The notes: generated by a model from the letters alone, not told the origin. A stretch of 64,000 bases of DNA from an uncultured bacterium (GCA_938017895.1 CALIJI010000007.1:1-64000); one strand, 5' to 3'; positions 27,758-36,661 are shown, numbered from the stretch's first letter. Translations and numbers: made by a program.

Positions 27758-29178
27758 AAAAATCAATAGTCCTATATCTTCATGTTCATCAACCGTGGCG
27801 GGTCAATGATTACTACAATCTTTTTGAAGTTGGTAAAAATTCTAAATATTTCAAAAAAGAACTACCAAATGATAGCAACACCAACGGTGCAATTTTTAAA
27901 AAAGTTGCTGAAAAGTCCTACTTGCCGATGAATAATTTGCTAGAAAAACTTTTGGCGCGTTATCCTGATTTTAGATTCTCGCTTTCGATTACAGGGACTT
28001 TTATTGATCAGGCGGAAAAATTCGCTCCTAAAGTGTTGGATAGTTTTAAGCGGCTTATCAAAACTGGTCGTGTGGAGATTTTGGCTGAAACTTACTATCA
28101 TAGCTTAGCTTTCTTTTTTGATCGAGAAGAATTTGAAACGCAAGTTCGATCCCATATAGCGAAAATTCAAGAAACTTTTGGCGTCACACCGACTGCTTTT
28201 AGGAATACTGAGCTAGCGTATAACGATGAACTTGCTAAATGGGCTGACAAATTTGGCTTTAAGGCAATTCTGGCAGAAGGTTGGGATTCGGTTTTGCAGT
28301 GGCGAACTCCAAATCATGTTTATCGTCCACCGAATACGAAAAATATTCGTTTGCTTCTTAAAAATTATAGGCTTAGCGATGACTTGGCTTTTCGTTTTTC
28401 GAATCATAGCTGGGAAGAATATCCGCTAACAACTGCAAAATATATTGAATGGCTTAACGCGTCTAGCTATCATGGCGAGATAATTAATTTATTTATGGAT
28501 TATGAAACTTTTGGTGAGCATCAATGGGCTGAAAGCGGGATTTTTAATTTTTTCGAAAGCTTTGTCGGGGATTGGCTAAAAAATAATCCAGATCATGATT
28601 TTGAAACTGTTTCTCAGGCCGCTGAGCGTGAGCCGATAGCGGAAATTTCCATGCCAAATACTGTCACTTGGGCGGACACAGAACGTGACCTAACAGCCTG
28701 GCTGGGCAATTCTATGCAACAAGAAGCAATGCGACTGCTCTACTCGCTTAAGTCTCGTGTTTATAGTTGCGGAGATAGCTTACTAGCTGAAGATTGGCGC
28801 CGCCTTCAAACTAGCGATCATGTTTATTATATGTGCACTAAATTTTGGAACGATGGCGATGTTCATGCTTATTTTTCCTCCTATAAATCGCCTTATGACG
28901 CTTTTCTGTGTTACATGGATGCTTTGCGTGATATGGATTATCGATTGAGGGATATTAAGGTTCAGACCAATAACTTGAAAGATATTTCAATCGACCCTCA
29001 AAAAGATTCGATTAAAACTAAGAGCATAAATAATAATTCTTCTGACGCTGGAAGTAAAACTTCTCCGCGAAAGAAGCAACATAAGAAGGCGACTAAATCT
29101 ATCCCTCGGCCACCTTTTAATTATAATAATATGAAGAAAAATTGGGATTTTGTAGTAAAACGAGGTAAAAATGGCTAG
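27754..29178 (+). CDS. GH57 family alpha-amylase/glucanotransferase
   Basis: 474 aa, GTG start overlapping the previous stop. GH57 motifs in order: LHVHQPWR (residue 8), AETYYHSLAFF, the nucleophile region FRNTELAYND, and the acid region FMDYETFGEH. It cuts or transfers alpha-glucan chains, probably in glycogen turnover. The last 60 residues are a Lys/Ser/Pro-rich linker that looks disordered. No signal peptide. Confidence 0.9.
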   Translation: MKKSIVLYLHVHQPWRVNDYYNLFEVGKNSKYFKKELPNDSNTNGAIFKKVAEKSYLPMNNLLEKLLARYPDFRFSLSITGTFIDQAEKFAPKVLDSFKRLIKTGRVEILAETYYHSLAFFFDREEFETQVRSHIAKIQETFGVTPTAFRNTELAYNDELAKWADKFGFKAILAEGWDSVLQWRTPNHVYRPPNTKNIRLLLKNYRLSDDLAFRFSNHSWEEYPLTTAKYIEWLNASSYHGEIINLFMDYETFGEHQWAESGIFNFFESFVGDWLKNNPDHDFETVSQAAEREPIAEISMPNTVTWADTERDLTAWLGNSMQQEAMRLLYSLKSRVYSCGDSLLAEDWRRLQTSDHVYYMCTKFWNDGDVHAYFSSYKSPYDAFLCYMDALRDMDYRLRDIKVQTNNLKDISIDPQKDSIKTKSINNNSSDAGSKTSPRKKQHKKATKSIPRPPFNYNNMKKNWDFVVKRGKNG

Positions 29179-31117
29179 ATCAGTAATTTTAAGTAATGGT
29201 AATTTAAATATTGGCTTAAATAACCATGCTATGGTTGCTGATTTTTATTTTCCGGATAATGGCTATGAGAATCACACACTTGGAGATGAACTAGTTCATC
29301 GAATTGGCGTGCGGGTTGATGGTGAATTTTCATGGATGAATGATGATGGCTGGCAATTTGAATTTAGATATTTGCCCGATGCTTTAATTTCTGAAACGAT
29401 AGCAGTCAACAATCAGCTCCAAGTCCAAATTGAGTTTCAGGATACAGTTGCGAGCGGTTGCGATGTATTTTTACGCCAAGTTAAAATAGTTAACTTAGCG
29501 CCATCTCACCGCGATTTTCAATTGTTCTTCTATCAAAATTTTGCAATAAATAGCGGAAAGCATTTCGCCGATACTGTTCAGTTTATTCCTGAGCAAAAAA
29601 GTATTCTTCATTATCGCGGTAAGCGGGCTTTTGTGGTTTTTGCTGAACGGAAAGATGCTGAGAATAATATCTTTCAAAGTTTTTCTCAGCATACGGTTGG
29701 ATTATTTGGCATTGAAAATAAACTTGGCTCGTGGGTTGATTGCGAAGATGGAATTTTAAGCGGGTCTAATGTTGAGCACGGGCAAACTGACTCGGCTTTA
29801 GGATTTGATTTTGGCCTAAGCTCGAATCAAGAAATGATTTTTCAATATATGATTTCATGTGCAGATAATCACGATTTAGCCTTTCGGAATTCAGCTTTGC
29901 TGAGCGGCGAAGGTTTTATTAAGTATTTTAAAAAAACTCAACACTATTGGCGTAAATGGCTATCCCCTGCTCTTAAAATATCGCAAAAACTCCCTGAGAA
30001 ATACCGCGATAAATTCATTCAATCTGTCATGCTGGTTAAATCTCATATTGCGGGTTCTGGTGCGCCAATTGCTAGCAATGATAGCGAGATGTTGCACCAT
30101 GCTCGAGACAACTACTCTTATTGTTGGCCGCGAGACGCTCTTTATGCGCTTTGGCCATTGATTCGAATTGGCTATTTCGATGAGGCAGAAAAGTTCTTTG
30201 AGTTTTGTCTTGAAGTAAAAAATCCAGCGGGTTTCATGAATCATAAATATCTGCCAAATGGTGAACTTGGCCCTAGCTGGCATCCTTATTCTCAGGGTGG
30301 AGATTCGCAAAATCTACCGATTCAAATTGACGAAACTGCTAGTATTGTTTTTCTATATGCGCAATTTCACTCTAAATTTCGTAATTATTTGGCATTAGAA
30401 AAATTTTACCCAAGTTTAATCAAGCCAATGAGTGATTTTTTGGCTAATTTCCTGAATGTTAATAATCTCGTTAAACCAAACTATGAACTATGGGAGATGG
30501 ATTTTCTTTCGACGACATATTCGAATGCGATTGTTTTTGCTGCGTTAAATTCCGCCGCAGATCTTGCTCGAGATTTTGGCAAGCCTCAAGATGCTTATCG
30601 CTGGCGGGCTGCTGCTGATAAAATTAAGAAAGCGGCAAATCAAGAATTATTTAATACAGATTTAAATTATTTCTATCGTGGGATTTGGTCTTCTGGCGAA
30701 AAAGACTCTAAGATTGATGCGTCGAGTTTTTATGGAGCATTTATGTTTGGGCTTTTTGATTTTAGTTCATCTGAAATTGAGAGATCTTTCGAATCTCTAA
30801 AGAAGTATTTTGAAGCGGAACGAAATATTGGTATTCCGCGTTTCGAGAATGATGTTTATTATCGTTTCTCTGATGATTATAATTCTAATATTTGGATAAT
30901 TTCAACACTTTGGCAAGCGGAATTTTATCTCGCAAAAGGCGATAAACGACAGGCTGAACGGATATTGGATTGGGTTTTAGCAAGGAGCTCTTCTACTGGA
31001 ATTTTGCCAGAACAAATCAATCCTCATAATCTTGAATGGCTTTCTGTTGCTCCATTAACTTGGAGTCAGGCTGAATTTGTTTCGGCACTACTTGACTTAA
31101 TTTCTCTGGAAGAATAA
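29171..31117 (+). CDS. GH15 family glucoamylase/trehalase-like
   Basis: 648 aa with an N-terminal beta-sandwich domain (to about residue 270) and an (alpha/alpha)6 barrel. Key motifs: NYSYCWPRDALYALW, the catalytic acid in NYELWEMDF and the catalytic base in TGILPEQINPH. It releases glucose from alpha-glucan ends. Overlaps the GH57 gene by 8 bases. With the GT4 and GH57 genes it makes a three-gene glycogen synthesis and degradation set. No signal peptide, so cytoplasmic. Confidence 0.92.
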   Translation: MARSVILSNGNLNIGLNNHAMVADFYFPDNGYENHTLGDELVHRIGVRVDGEFSWMNDDGWQFEFRYLPDALISETIAVNNQLQVQIEFQDTVASGCDVFLRQVKIVNLAPSHRDFQLFFYQNFAINSGKHFADTVQFIPEQKSILHYRGKRAFVVFAERKDAENNIFQSFSQHTVGLFGIENKLGSWVDCEDGILSGSNVEHGQTDSALGFDFGLSSNQEMIFQYMISCADNHDLAFRNSALLSGEGFIKYFKKTQHYWRKWLSPALKISQKLPEKYRDKFIQSVMLVKSHIAGSGAPIASNDSEMLHHARDNYSYCWPRDALYALWPLIRIGYFDEAEKFFEFCLEVKNPAGFMNHKYLPNGELGPSWHPYSQGGDSQNLPIQIDETASIVFLYAQFHSKFRNYLALEKFYPSLIKPMSDFLANFLNVNNLVKPNYELWEMDFLSTTYSNAIVFAALNSAADLARDFGKPQDAYRWRAAADKIKKAANQELFNTDLNYFYRGIWSSGEKDSKIDASSFYGAFMFGLFDFSSSEIERSFESLKKYFEAERNIGIPRFENDVYYRFSDDYNSNIWIISTLWQAEFYLAKGDKRQAERILDWVLARSSSTGILPEQINPHNLEWLSVAPLTWSQAEFVSALLDLISLEE

Positions 31118-31136
31118 AACTTATTTCGGAATTAAA

Positions 31137-31165
31137 TTGACCTATTTGGATAAATATGGTATAAT
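31137..31165 (+). promoter_or_regulatory. Leaderless promoter of the small membrane-protein gene
   Basis: TTGACC, 17-base spacer, TATAAT, then CAAGCT and the ATG at 31172. Only 6 bases separate the -10 box from the start codon. The layout and the CAAGCT bases match the GT4 promoter at 15163. Confidence 0.75.
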
Positions 31166-31171
31166 CAAGCT

Positions 31172-31444
31172 ATGAATAATTTTCGAAAAACATTTTCAAA
31201 ATATCTAGAGACTACAAATGAGCGCATAAAGCTACAGAGGTTTTATATTATTCTCACTGTAACGAGCTTTTGCGTAGCGAGTGTAGTTAGTCTTATCAGT
31301 CAGCAATTAGGTCATTTAATTATATTCTTGTCAATTTTAGCATCTGGTCTTTTTCTGGTTAATTCAATTATTTGGGTGATTGGTGTAGCTCTGCTCGAGA
31401 CCTTTTCATTGTCTAAAAAACCTTCCTCTAAAAAACAAAAATAG
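31172..31444 (+). CDS. Small two-pass membrane protein
   Basis: 90 aa: a charged N-terminus of about 25 residues, two membrane helices (FYIILTVTSFCVASVVSLIS and LIIFLSILASGLFLVNSIIW), then a Lys/Ser-rich tail. No family recognised. Driven by a leaderless promoter and lies just upstream of tRNA-Thr. Confidence 0.65.
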   Translation: MNNFRKTFSKYLETTNERIKLQRFYIILTVTSFCVASVVSLISQQLGHLIIFLSILASGLFLVNSIIWVIGVALLETFSLSKKPSSKKQK

Positions 31445-31483
31445 TTTCAATTTTTGCATTTTGTATGATATAATTGAGCTATT

Positions 31484-31559
31484 GCCGCGATAGCTCAGCT
31501 GGTAGAGCGCATTCATGGTAAGGATGAGGTCTCGGGTTCAAGCCCCGATCGTGGCTCCA
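31484..31559 (+). tRNA. tRNA-Thr(GGU), prophage attachment gene
   Basis: 76 nt cloverleaf: acceptor GCCGCGA/TCGTGGC, D stem GCTC/GAGC, anticodon stem CATTC/GGATG with loop ATGGTAA (anticodon GGU), T stem TCGGG/CCCGA, encoded CCA. Everything from the base before the anticodon loop to the 3' end is duplicated at 62222-62268, so the prophage entered here and restored the gene. Confidence 0.95.
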
Positions 31560-31560
31560 A
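31514..31560 (+). repeat. Attachment site repeat (left, inside tRNA-Thr)
   Basis: 47 bases from CATGGTAAGG to GGCTCCAA, identical to 62222-62268. It covers the anticodon loop to the CCA end of tRNA-Thr plus one base. The sequences diverge immediately outside it on both sides. Confidence 0.95.
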
Positions 31561-31668
31561 GAAATTATCTCAAAGTCTTATGCTCTGCTGCAAGTAGGTT
31601 TGTTAGGTTTTTTAATTTTCTATCAATTCTATTTAAATTGTATCATAAGCGGTTCAAAAAGTCAATAC

Positions 31669-32541
31669 CTACGTGGTATGATTTTTTAAATATGCCTTAC
31701 GTAAATCTTCATTTACTACATGTGTATACATCTGTGTGGTCTGCACGCTTGAGTGTCCTAAGAAATCCCGCACCAGCAATAAATTAGTATTATTTCTTAA
31801 TAAGTTTGTTGCGAAACTATGCCTCAAAATATGCGGATGAATATGTGTCCCAAATCCTGATCTTGCCTGTGCATTTCGGCAAATCTCTTGAACGGTAGAT
31901 TTAGAAATACGCTTACCCGTTAACTCACTAATAAATAGAGCTGGAGATTCATCTGTCCTGAATTCTATCCATTCTTCTATATAGTACCAAGTTCGTTCAT
32001 CAATAAAACAAAGCCTAGGCTTGTCGCCTTTACCAATCACCGTAAATGTACGGTCTTTTTTAATATCTATACAATCTATCGATATTAATTCACTTAGCCT
32101 AACACCACTAGAATATAAAAGCGAAATTATCGCTCGATTCCTTAAACGTTTAAATCTTGAATATCCTGCTCTTGGTGCGAAAACACAATCAATAAGCCTA
32201 GTGACTTCTTCCGATTCTAAAAAATCAACTACCTTAGTCTTTCGCTTTGGTATTTTTAGCAACTCATAATTCACCACAGGTAAATCTCGCAATCTTGCAT
32301 ATCTCAGCACTGATCTTAGACGAATAATATACAATCTTACCGTATTTTGTGATCGATTTTTCCGCCAGCTCGCACAGATCCTACTGGTATTTTCAAAGTT
32401 AAGACTTTTAATATCTAGATCTCCTAAATATTCTATAGTATATTTCCTTACAAACTCATGTGTCTCTAGTGTGCGATCGCTTTGTCCTCCTTGAATAATT
32501 ATCCTATCTCGATATTCATCAAATAATTCACCAACCCTCAA
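31669..32541 (-). CDS. int: Tyrosine recombinase (prophage integrase)
   Basis: 290 aa. N-terminal SAM-like DNA-binding domain (to about residue 95), then the catalytic domain with Arg in SSGVRLSELI, HILRHSFATNLL (His-x-x-Arg), LGHSSVQTTQMY with the final His and the nucleophile Tyr (YTHV). All catalytic residues are present. It starts at TTG 32541 after a strong AAGAGGAGG site. It lies 109 bases inside the left attachment repeat and should drive insertion into tRNA-Thr. Confidence 0.93.
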   Translation of the reverse strand: MRVGELFDEYRDRIIIQGGQSDRTLETHEFVRKYTIEYLGDLDIKSLNFENTSRICASWRKNRSQNTVRLYIIRLRSVLRYARLRDLPVVNYELLKIPKRKTKVVDFLESEEVTRLIDCVFAPRAGYSRFKRLRNRAIISLLYSSGVRLSELISIDCIDIKKDRTFTVIGKGDKPRLCFIDERTWYYIEEWIEFRTDESPALFISELTGKRISKSTVQEICRNAQARSGFGTHIHPHILRHSFATNLLRNNTNLLLVRDFLGHSSVQTTQMYTHVVNEDLRKAYLKNHTT

Positions 32542-32557
32542 ACAACCTCCTCTTGAA

Positions 32558-32599
32558 CTAATTAGAAATTAAAAAGAAATCAAAAAGAATTCTAATTAG
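32558..32599. promoter_or_regulatory. Inverted repeat before the integrase gene
   Basis: Perfect 10-bp inverted repeat (CTAATTAGAA with TTCTAATTAG) with a 22-base AT-rich centre, located 17 bases before the integrase start codon. It could be an integrase or excisionase arm site or an operator controlling int. The following 200 bases to 32767 are very AT-rich and hold no gene. Confidence 0.45.
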
Positions 32600-32766
32600 A
32601 ACCTAAAACTTAAATTTTTATCATTTTTCACTCATTAAAAATAAAATAATTCATTGCTAAATAGTAAATAATATTGTCTAGTATTTTACATTTATTTATT
32701 TTATTCTCCTATATTTTACAAATATTAGATAATATTATATAATAATTTAGCCGAAACGCAATAAAC

Positions 32767-32785
32767 AACAGTTTTAGAAACTGTT
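32767..32785 (-). terminator. Terminator after the 134-aa gene
   Basis: Stem AACAGTTT with AAACTGTT. T-rich flank is better on the plus strand, so it could act in either direction. Confidence 0.45.
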
Positions 32786-32809
32786 TTTATAGTTTTGTCA
32801 AATTGTGAA

Positions 32810-33214
32810 TTAACTTAAATTAAAATTATGTTTCATTGCTTGAAATTTTAGATAGCCTGAATTGTTGAAGCTTTTCGAAACTATCTCATCATGTTCATTT
32901 TGTTTTTTCTGCTCGCGTTTTTCAGCTAATTTCGAAACTTGACGATTTAAAAATTCTCGCACAATTTTTAATGTCTTGTTAATATTTTCTTTTTTCCAGA
33001 TTTTAGCAAAATAATGACTAGCATTCTTAATTTTACCTGCTTTTTTCATTAATTTAACCATTTTAACAGATTGGTCAAATTCTTTTTCATAGTTAATTTG
33101 ACGATTTCTAAAAACGCCTAAAAACTGCTCATCATCTATTAAGTCGCAAGCTTTGCCGAGCCGTTCGCGCATAGTTTTTATTCGACGGCCGCATAAAATA
33201 AAACTTTTTTCCAT
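32810..33214 (-). CDS. Hypothetical basic phage protein
   Basis: 134 aa, ATG with a GGAGGG ribosome site. Lys/Arg-rich and helical (KMVKLMKKAGKIKNASHYFAK, shortened here in the middle of the protein), with a charged stretch EKREQKKQNEHDE at about residue 100. No domain recognised. It is transcribed from its own promoter-hairpin element (33291-33387), which marks it as part of the phage's coordinated programme; nucleic-acid binding is plausible but unproven. Confidence 0.55.
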   Translation of the reverse strand: MEKSFILCGRRIKTMRERLGKACDLIDDEQFLGVFRNRQINYEKEFDQSVKMVKLMKKAGKIKNASHYFAKIWKKENINKTLKIVREFLNRQVSKLAEKREQKKQNEHDEIVSKSFNNSGYLKFQAMKHNFNLS

Positions 33215-33290
33215 TTTCCCTCCAAAAAAGTCTTGACAAGATTTTTAGTAAAATGGAGCGGTTGGTTTTCGGCTGTCTCATTTTTCCAAG

Positions 33291-33387
33291 AAAGCAAAAC
33301 GCCCCTACACTGATTTTCATCAGCGTGAGGCGTTTTTGTTGCTCCATATAGCTTTTTAATTATATCAAACTAATTAATTAAAGTCAA
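33291..33387 (-). promoter_or_regulatory. Promoter-hairpin element, unit 6 (left arm)
   Basis: Minus-strand TTGACT, 17-base spacer, TATAAT (33359-33364), then about 24 bases later a long hairpin (33298-33334, outer stem AACGCC/GGCGTT) and a TTTTGCTTT run. It shares the layout and the GTAGGGGCG...TTTT wording with the other units, but the hairpin is longer and farther from the -10 box. It drives the gene at 32810-33214. Confidence 0.6.
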
Positions 33388-33448
33388 CCTTGTTCTATAT
33401 TATCATTAAATGTTATTATAGATAAGGTAAAATAAATGGAGTTAAGAA

Positions 33449-33802
33449 ATGAATTTTAATGAATACCAAAACCAAGCAATTCAAACAGATGTCGCACATA
33501 GCGCTACTACAGATTCTGCTCGCTATAACGGTTATATGGAAAAAGCTCTTGGACTTGCTGGAGAAACTGGTGAAGTTTTAGAAATAATCAAGAAAATGAT
33601 TCGAGATAAAGGTGGAATTTTTGAAACTACACAGGAAGATCGCGAAAAACTAAAAAAAGAACTTGGCGATGTCTTGTGGTATCTTTCCGCCCTAGCCTTT
33701 TATAATGATATTAAACTTGAAGATATTGCAAAAACTAACCTTGAGAAATTAGCTAGCCGACAACGGCGAGATAAGATTCATGGTAGCGGAGATAATAGGT
33801 AA
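33449..33802 (+). CDS. MazG-like NTP pyrophosphohydrolase
   Basis: 117 aa all-alpha NTP-PPase. Metal-binding motifs GETGEVLEIIKK (Glu-x-x-Glu) and KKELGDVLWYLSAL (Glu-x-x-x-Asp). Such enzymes hydrolyse dNTPs or (d)NTP-like molecules; in phages they are thought to clean nucleotide pools or counter starvation or alarmone signals. ATG with GGAG upstream. It is on the plus strand, against the late genes, so it is probably expressed separately. Confidence 0.82.
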   Translation: MNFNEYQNQAIQTDVAHSATTDSARYNGYMEKALGLAGETGEVLEIIKKMIRDKGGIFETTQEDREKLKKELGDVLWYLSALAFYNDIKLEDIAKTNLEKLASRQRRDKIHGSGDNR

Positions 33803-33886
33803 TCTGTAAGAAAGACAATTACTAAATAACTGGGTTCTTTTATTTCGCACTTTCTGGTATAATAAAAGAAAAAAGAGGTGGTTGCT

Positions 33887-34111
33887 ATGAAAATAGGACT
33901 ATTAATGCGTTATGATAAAGTCTACGGATTTTTTCATGAAGACGATAAAACTAAGCCAGTTGTACTGATTTATTCAGGAGATCGGACGGCAGAGTTTAGC
34001 ACTTTCAGTTATTTAGTTGATGGACCGAAGGGAGTAGAAAAACACTACAAGTTCCTTCCAAATAATATTCAGCTAAGTACTTTCGAAGACGGTTGGATAG
34101 CCGCAGAATAA
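33887..34111 (+). CDS. Hypothetical small phage protein
   Basis: 74 aa from ATG 33887, which is correctly spaced from AGAGGTGG; the GTG nine bases upstream lies inside that ribosome site. TATAAT lies at 33858. Mixed alpha/beta composition, many aromatic residues (MRYDKVYGFFHEDDK). No membrane segment. Its stop touches a strong terminator. Function unknown. Confidence 0.55.
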   Translation: MKIGLLMRYDKVYGFFHEDDKTKPVVLIYSGDRTAEFSTFSYLVDGPKGVEKHYKFLPNNIQLSTFEDGWIAAE

Positions 34112-34131
34112 ACCACTCATGATGAGTGGTT
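34111..34131 (+). terminator. Bidirectional terminator
   Basis: Perfect 10-bp stem AACCACTCAT with ATGAGTGGTT and one-base loop; T run on the plus side. Confidence 0.75.
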
Positions 34132-34155
34132 TTCTATTGTATTTTTGTTAAATAA

Positions 34156-34176
34156 AAGAACCCAAAACGGGTTCTT
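34156..34176 (-). terminator. Terminator of the lysis/fibre operon
   Basis: 8-bp stem AAGAACCC with GGGTTCTT, with T-rich flanks on both strands. It ends the minus-strand transcript carrying the fibre gene. Confidence 0.75.
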
Positions 34177-34192
34177 TTTTTCACTATTCGCT

Positions 34193-34657
34193 TTAAGCCA
34201 ACTCACCTGTCGCAATCACTGAAACAGTAACATCAAGTTCCTGGCTAATTCTCGTTAGAGATGCTATCGTAAATTCAACATAAGTATTAGTCACGACTGT
34301 GCTAAATACGGTCAGTGGGTTTATTCCAGCGTTCAAGATCTGAACCGCTACCGCTGGTGGATTTTTAAATGCTTTAGGAAATTCAATCCTTGTTTTTTCA
34401 TTCCTTTGGCGGAAGAAGTTAGCATTCCAATATGTCTGATCGAACCACTGCGTGCGAACTTGTTGCGTTTTATATTGAGTGGCTAAATTTCCAGACTGAA
34501 TAATTTGCGCATTAGATTGCTTGAGTTTAGTCGGTTCGATAGAACCAGCTTTAATTCCGGTGCCATCGCGCAAAGACTCAAGATTATCAGACATTTTATT
34601 CATTTTAACCGCGGTTAAAACTTCATTCGGACTAAAAATTTGTTTTTCGTAAGCCAT
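34193..34657 (-). CDS. Putative phage tail fibre/receptor-binding protein
   Basis: 154 aa. The N-terminus (FSPNEVLTAVKMNKMSDNLESL) is the short attachment helix common to small phage fibre proteins; the C-terminal 60 residues (FPKAFKNPPAVAVQI and VTNTYVEFTI) resemble an H-type-lectin-like beta domain used to bind sugars. So it may attach to the host surface, which for an epibiont is the Saccharibacteria cell. The endolysin's stop overlaps its start by one base. Confidence 0.6.
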   Translation of the reverse strand: MAYEKQIFSPNEVLTAVKMNKMSDNLESLRDGTGIKAGSIEPTKLKQSNAQIIQSGNLATQYKTQQVRTQWFDQTYWNANFFRQRNEKTRIEFPKAFKNPPAVAVQILNAGINPLTVFSTVVTNTYVEFTIASLTRISQELDVTVSVIATGELA

Positions 34658-36306
34658 TATTTCTTAGCTCCCAACTTAAAAATTGGTTTTAGCCCAGCTA
34701 GTGCAGTCGCTACCGCTCCACTAATCGCTAAAATTTCTTTAGTATAATTTGGAATCAGAATCACACAAATTGTGGCAATTAACATATTCACTAAAATTCC
34801 AAGGTCAGCTACAAAATAGACTGTAGTTTTAGCTTTCTCACTGATTCGTGGCTCATAATCCGTATTTGCAATATTTTTAGCCACTTCTTCTTGCATTTTA
34901 TCCAACATTTCAATCTCCTTTTCTGTTAAAGCTCTTTGTTCGGCTTTAACTTCTTTTTTATCATTTTGCGACACTTCATTTTTCACTTCACTTTGAGCTG
35001 CAATACCTTTATTTTCAGGTGCTTTTGGCTCATTTTCAGGCTCAACTTCATCTTCACCCTTAACTTTTGCTAAAATTTTACTAAATCTTTCGTCCGAAAG
35101 TTGCGCTGGACAAGCCGTCGCCGAATGGTCGCGGTGTTTTCCGATGTTCTTAACACCTAAAGCTTCAGATACTTTCCTCAAAACCTCAACATAGCGCTCA
35201 TCAGTCACATTGTCGAGAAATTCAATTGTAAAGCTTTCGATATTGCTTTCGTGAGTTCCATTTGTGAAAGCTGTATTTCCTTTTGGCACAACTTGAACGA
35301 TTTTATCATTCGAAACTACAAGATGAGCAGACTTAAAGCTTTCCTTGCGCCTAAATTCATTTGTTGTCGCTTCGATTGAATCATTTGCCGTGTTATGAAC
35401 TGTAATTTCACGAATTGGTTGTGAATCCCGCTGTAATTCATCTACAAACTTTTTCTGGATTTCATAATCTTGTGGAATATTGCCAAAGTATTTTCCGTTA
35501 TCATCTTTAAGGTTCTTTCGCCCATAGAACTGATTAGAAACATGAGCTGGAACTACTTCATCTACAAAGTCGAACTCTTTTTCGAAATCAGTAAATTCTG
35601 GTGCTTTATTCTCTGGAACTACTGCTTTACTTTCAGGTTGTTCCACCTTTCGAAAATCTCCAAGATTTGGCAACAATCCTTCTTTTTCATCGAAAGCTGA
35701 GAAATGAAGATAAACACCTGAACGCTGAGATTTGAACCAACGATCATCACCATTCACATTCTCGCCATAGACCCAACCAGCCATCTCAATATCTGAACCA
35801 TCTGGATATGTTGCGAATACGCCAGATTGAGTTGTAGGTTCGTATCGAACATTAACACCAACACCTGAATTTACTACACGAACATTATCACTTTTCTCAA
35901 CAATCTGAACACCACCAATTCTTTCGCTCCAACCAAGATATCGAAGTCCGTATATACTGAACCACTGACAGATTTCAGCAATTGAATTATAAATTCCTCT
36001 CGCTCCACTGTGAACTTCGCTGTCGTGGATTTCAATTCGTCCATCTCCATAATTATACGCCCATGCTACGTGTTCATATGGATCATATTCTCCGCTTGTG
36101 ATATCGAAGAAGACCGGAACCCAAAGTCCAACAGGAGGGGTTTCTTCTTGATGAATGTTACCTGCTGCTCTTTGAGCTAGATATTCTAGCCCTGCCGAAT
36201 CTCTACGAACTGGTGCATTGACTGCGTCATCCGCATATTGTAGACACCAACCAGATGTCGCTCCGATGTTAAGATTTGGGGTTGTTTTCTGAATATATTT
36301 TGCCAT
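34657..36306 (-). CDS. Multidomain endolysin with a C-terminal holin-like membrane domain
   Basis: 549 aa. Domains in order: a CHAP-like cysteine peptidase (Cys in SGWCLQYADD at residue 21, His in YEHVAWAY near 80); an SH3-like wall-binding domain at about 140-215 (NVRYEPTTQSGVF, YLHFSAF); an Amidase_2 zinc amidase at about 290-420 (VHNTA and KHRDHSATACP as zinc ligands); a charged linker of about 60 residues; and two membrane helices at about 495-545 (VYFVADLGILVNMLIATICV and a GAVATALAGLKP helix) that look like an r1t-type holin. ATG with AAGGAG. Confidence 0.85.
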   Translation of the reverse strand: MAKYIQKTTPNLNIGATSGWCLQYADDAVNAPVRRDSAGLEYLAQRAAGNIHQEETPPVGLWVPVFFDITSGEYDPYEHVAWAYNYGDGRIEIHDSEVHSGARGIYNSIAEICQWFSIYGLRYLGWSERIGGVQIVEKSDNVRVVNSGVGVNVRYEPTTQSGVFATYPDGSDIEMAGWVYGENVNGDDRWFKSQRSGVYLHFSAFDEKEGLLPNLGDFRKVEQPESKAVVPENKAPEFTDFEKEFDFVDEVVPAHVSNQFYGRKNLKDDNGKYFGNIPQDYEIQKKFVDELQRDSQPIREITVHNTANDSIEATTNEFRRKESFKSAHLVVSNDKIVQVVPKGNTAFTNGTHESNIESFTIEFLDNVTDERYVEVLRKVSEALGVKNIGKHRDHSATACPAQLSDERFSKILAKVKGEDEVEPENEPKAPENKGIAAQSEVKNEVSQNDKKEVKAEQRALTEKEIEMLDKMQEEVAKNIANTDYEPRISEKAKTTVYFVADLGILVNMLIATICVILIPNYTKEILAISGAVATALAGLKPIFKLGAKK

Positions 36307-36315
36307 TTCTTCTCC

Positions 36316-36621
36316 TTATTTTTTAATTAACCCGCCATTCATGACAAATTGAATAAACGCTCCCAAAATCGCCAGACCCACCGCCCAAACGATTTTACTT
36401 TGGTTTTCTTCAAGTCGCCGAAGACGCTCTTTGTTACGCTCAGTCTCGCGTCGGACACTCTCAATGTCTTTTTGGTGTTCCGTGACTGATTTTGATAGTC
36501 CTGCGATAATCTCCAGCTGATCGTTTGTGTGCTCGACAATCTGTGTTAAGCTGTTAATTTTTTCTTCTAAGACGTCAATTCGTGCTTCGAACACTTCTTT
36601 GCTGATGTATTTATCTTCCAT
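36316..36621 (-). CDS. XhlA-like coiled-coil membrane protein (lysis accessory)
   Basis: 101 aa. A coiled coil covers about residues 10-70 (VLEEKINSLTQIVEHTNDQLE, then RRETERNKERLRRLEEN), followed by one C-terminal membrane helix (VWAVGLAILGAFIQFVM). This is the layout of XhlA/hemolysin-type proteins next to phage endolysins, which help holin function. First gene after promoter-hairpin unit 1, with GGAGGAAT before the ATG. Confidence 0.7.
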   Translation of the reverse strand: MEDKYISKEVFEARIDVLEEKINSLTQIVEHTNDQLEIIAGLSKSVTEHQKDIESVRRETERNKERLRRLEENQSKIVWAVGLAILGAFIQFVMNGGLIKK

Positions 36622-36661
36622 ATTCCTCCTTTCTCCTTTAATGACTTTAGTAAATTTTTAC

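Noticed and set aside
33132..33347. 71-aa minus-strand frame over the unit 6 hairpin
   Set aside because: It is created by the hairpin and the leader of the 134-aa gene; no separate support.
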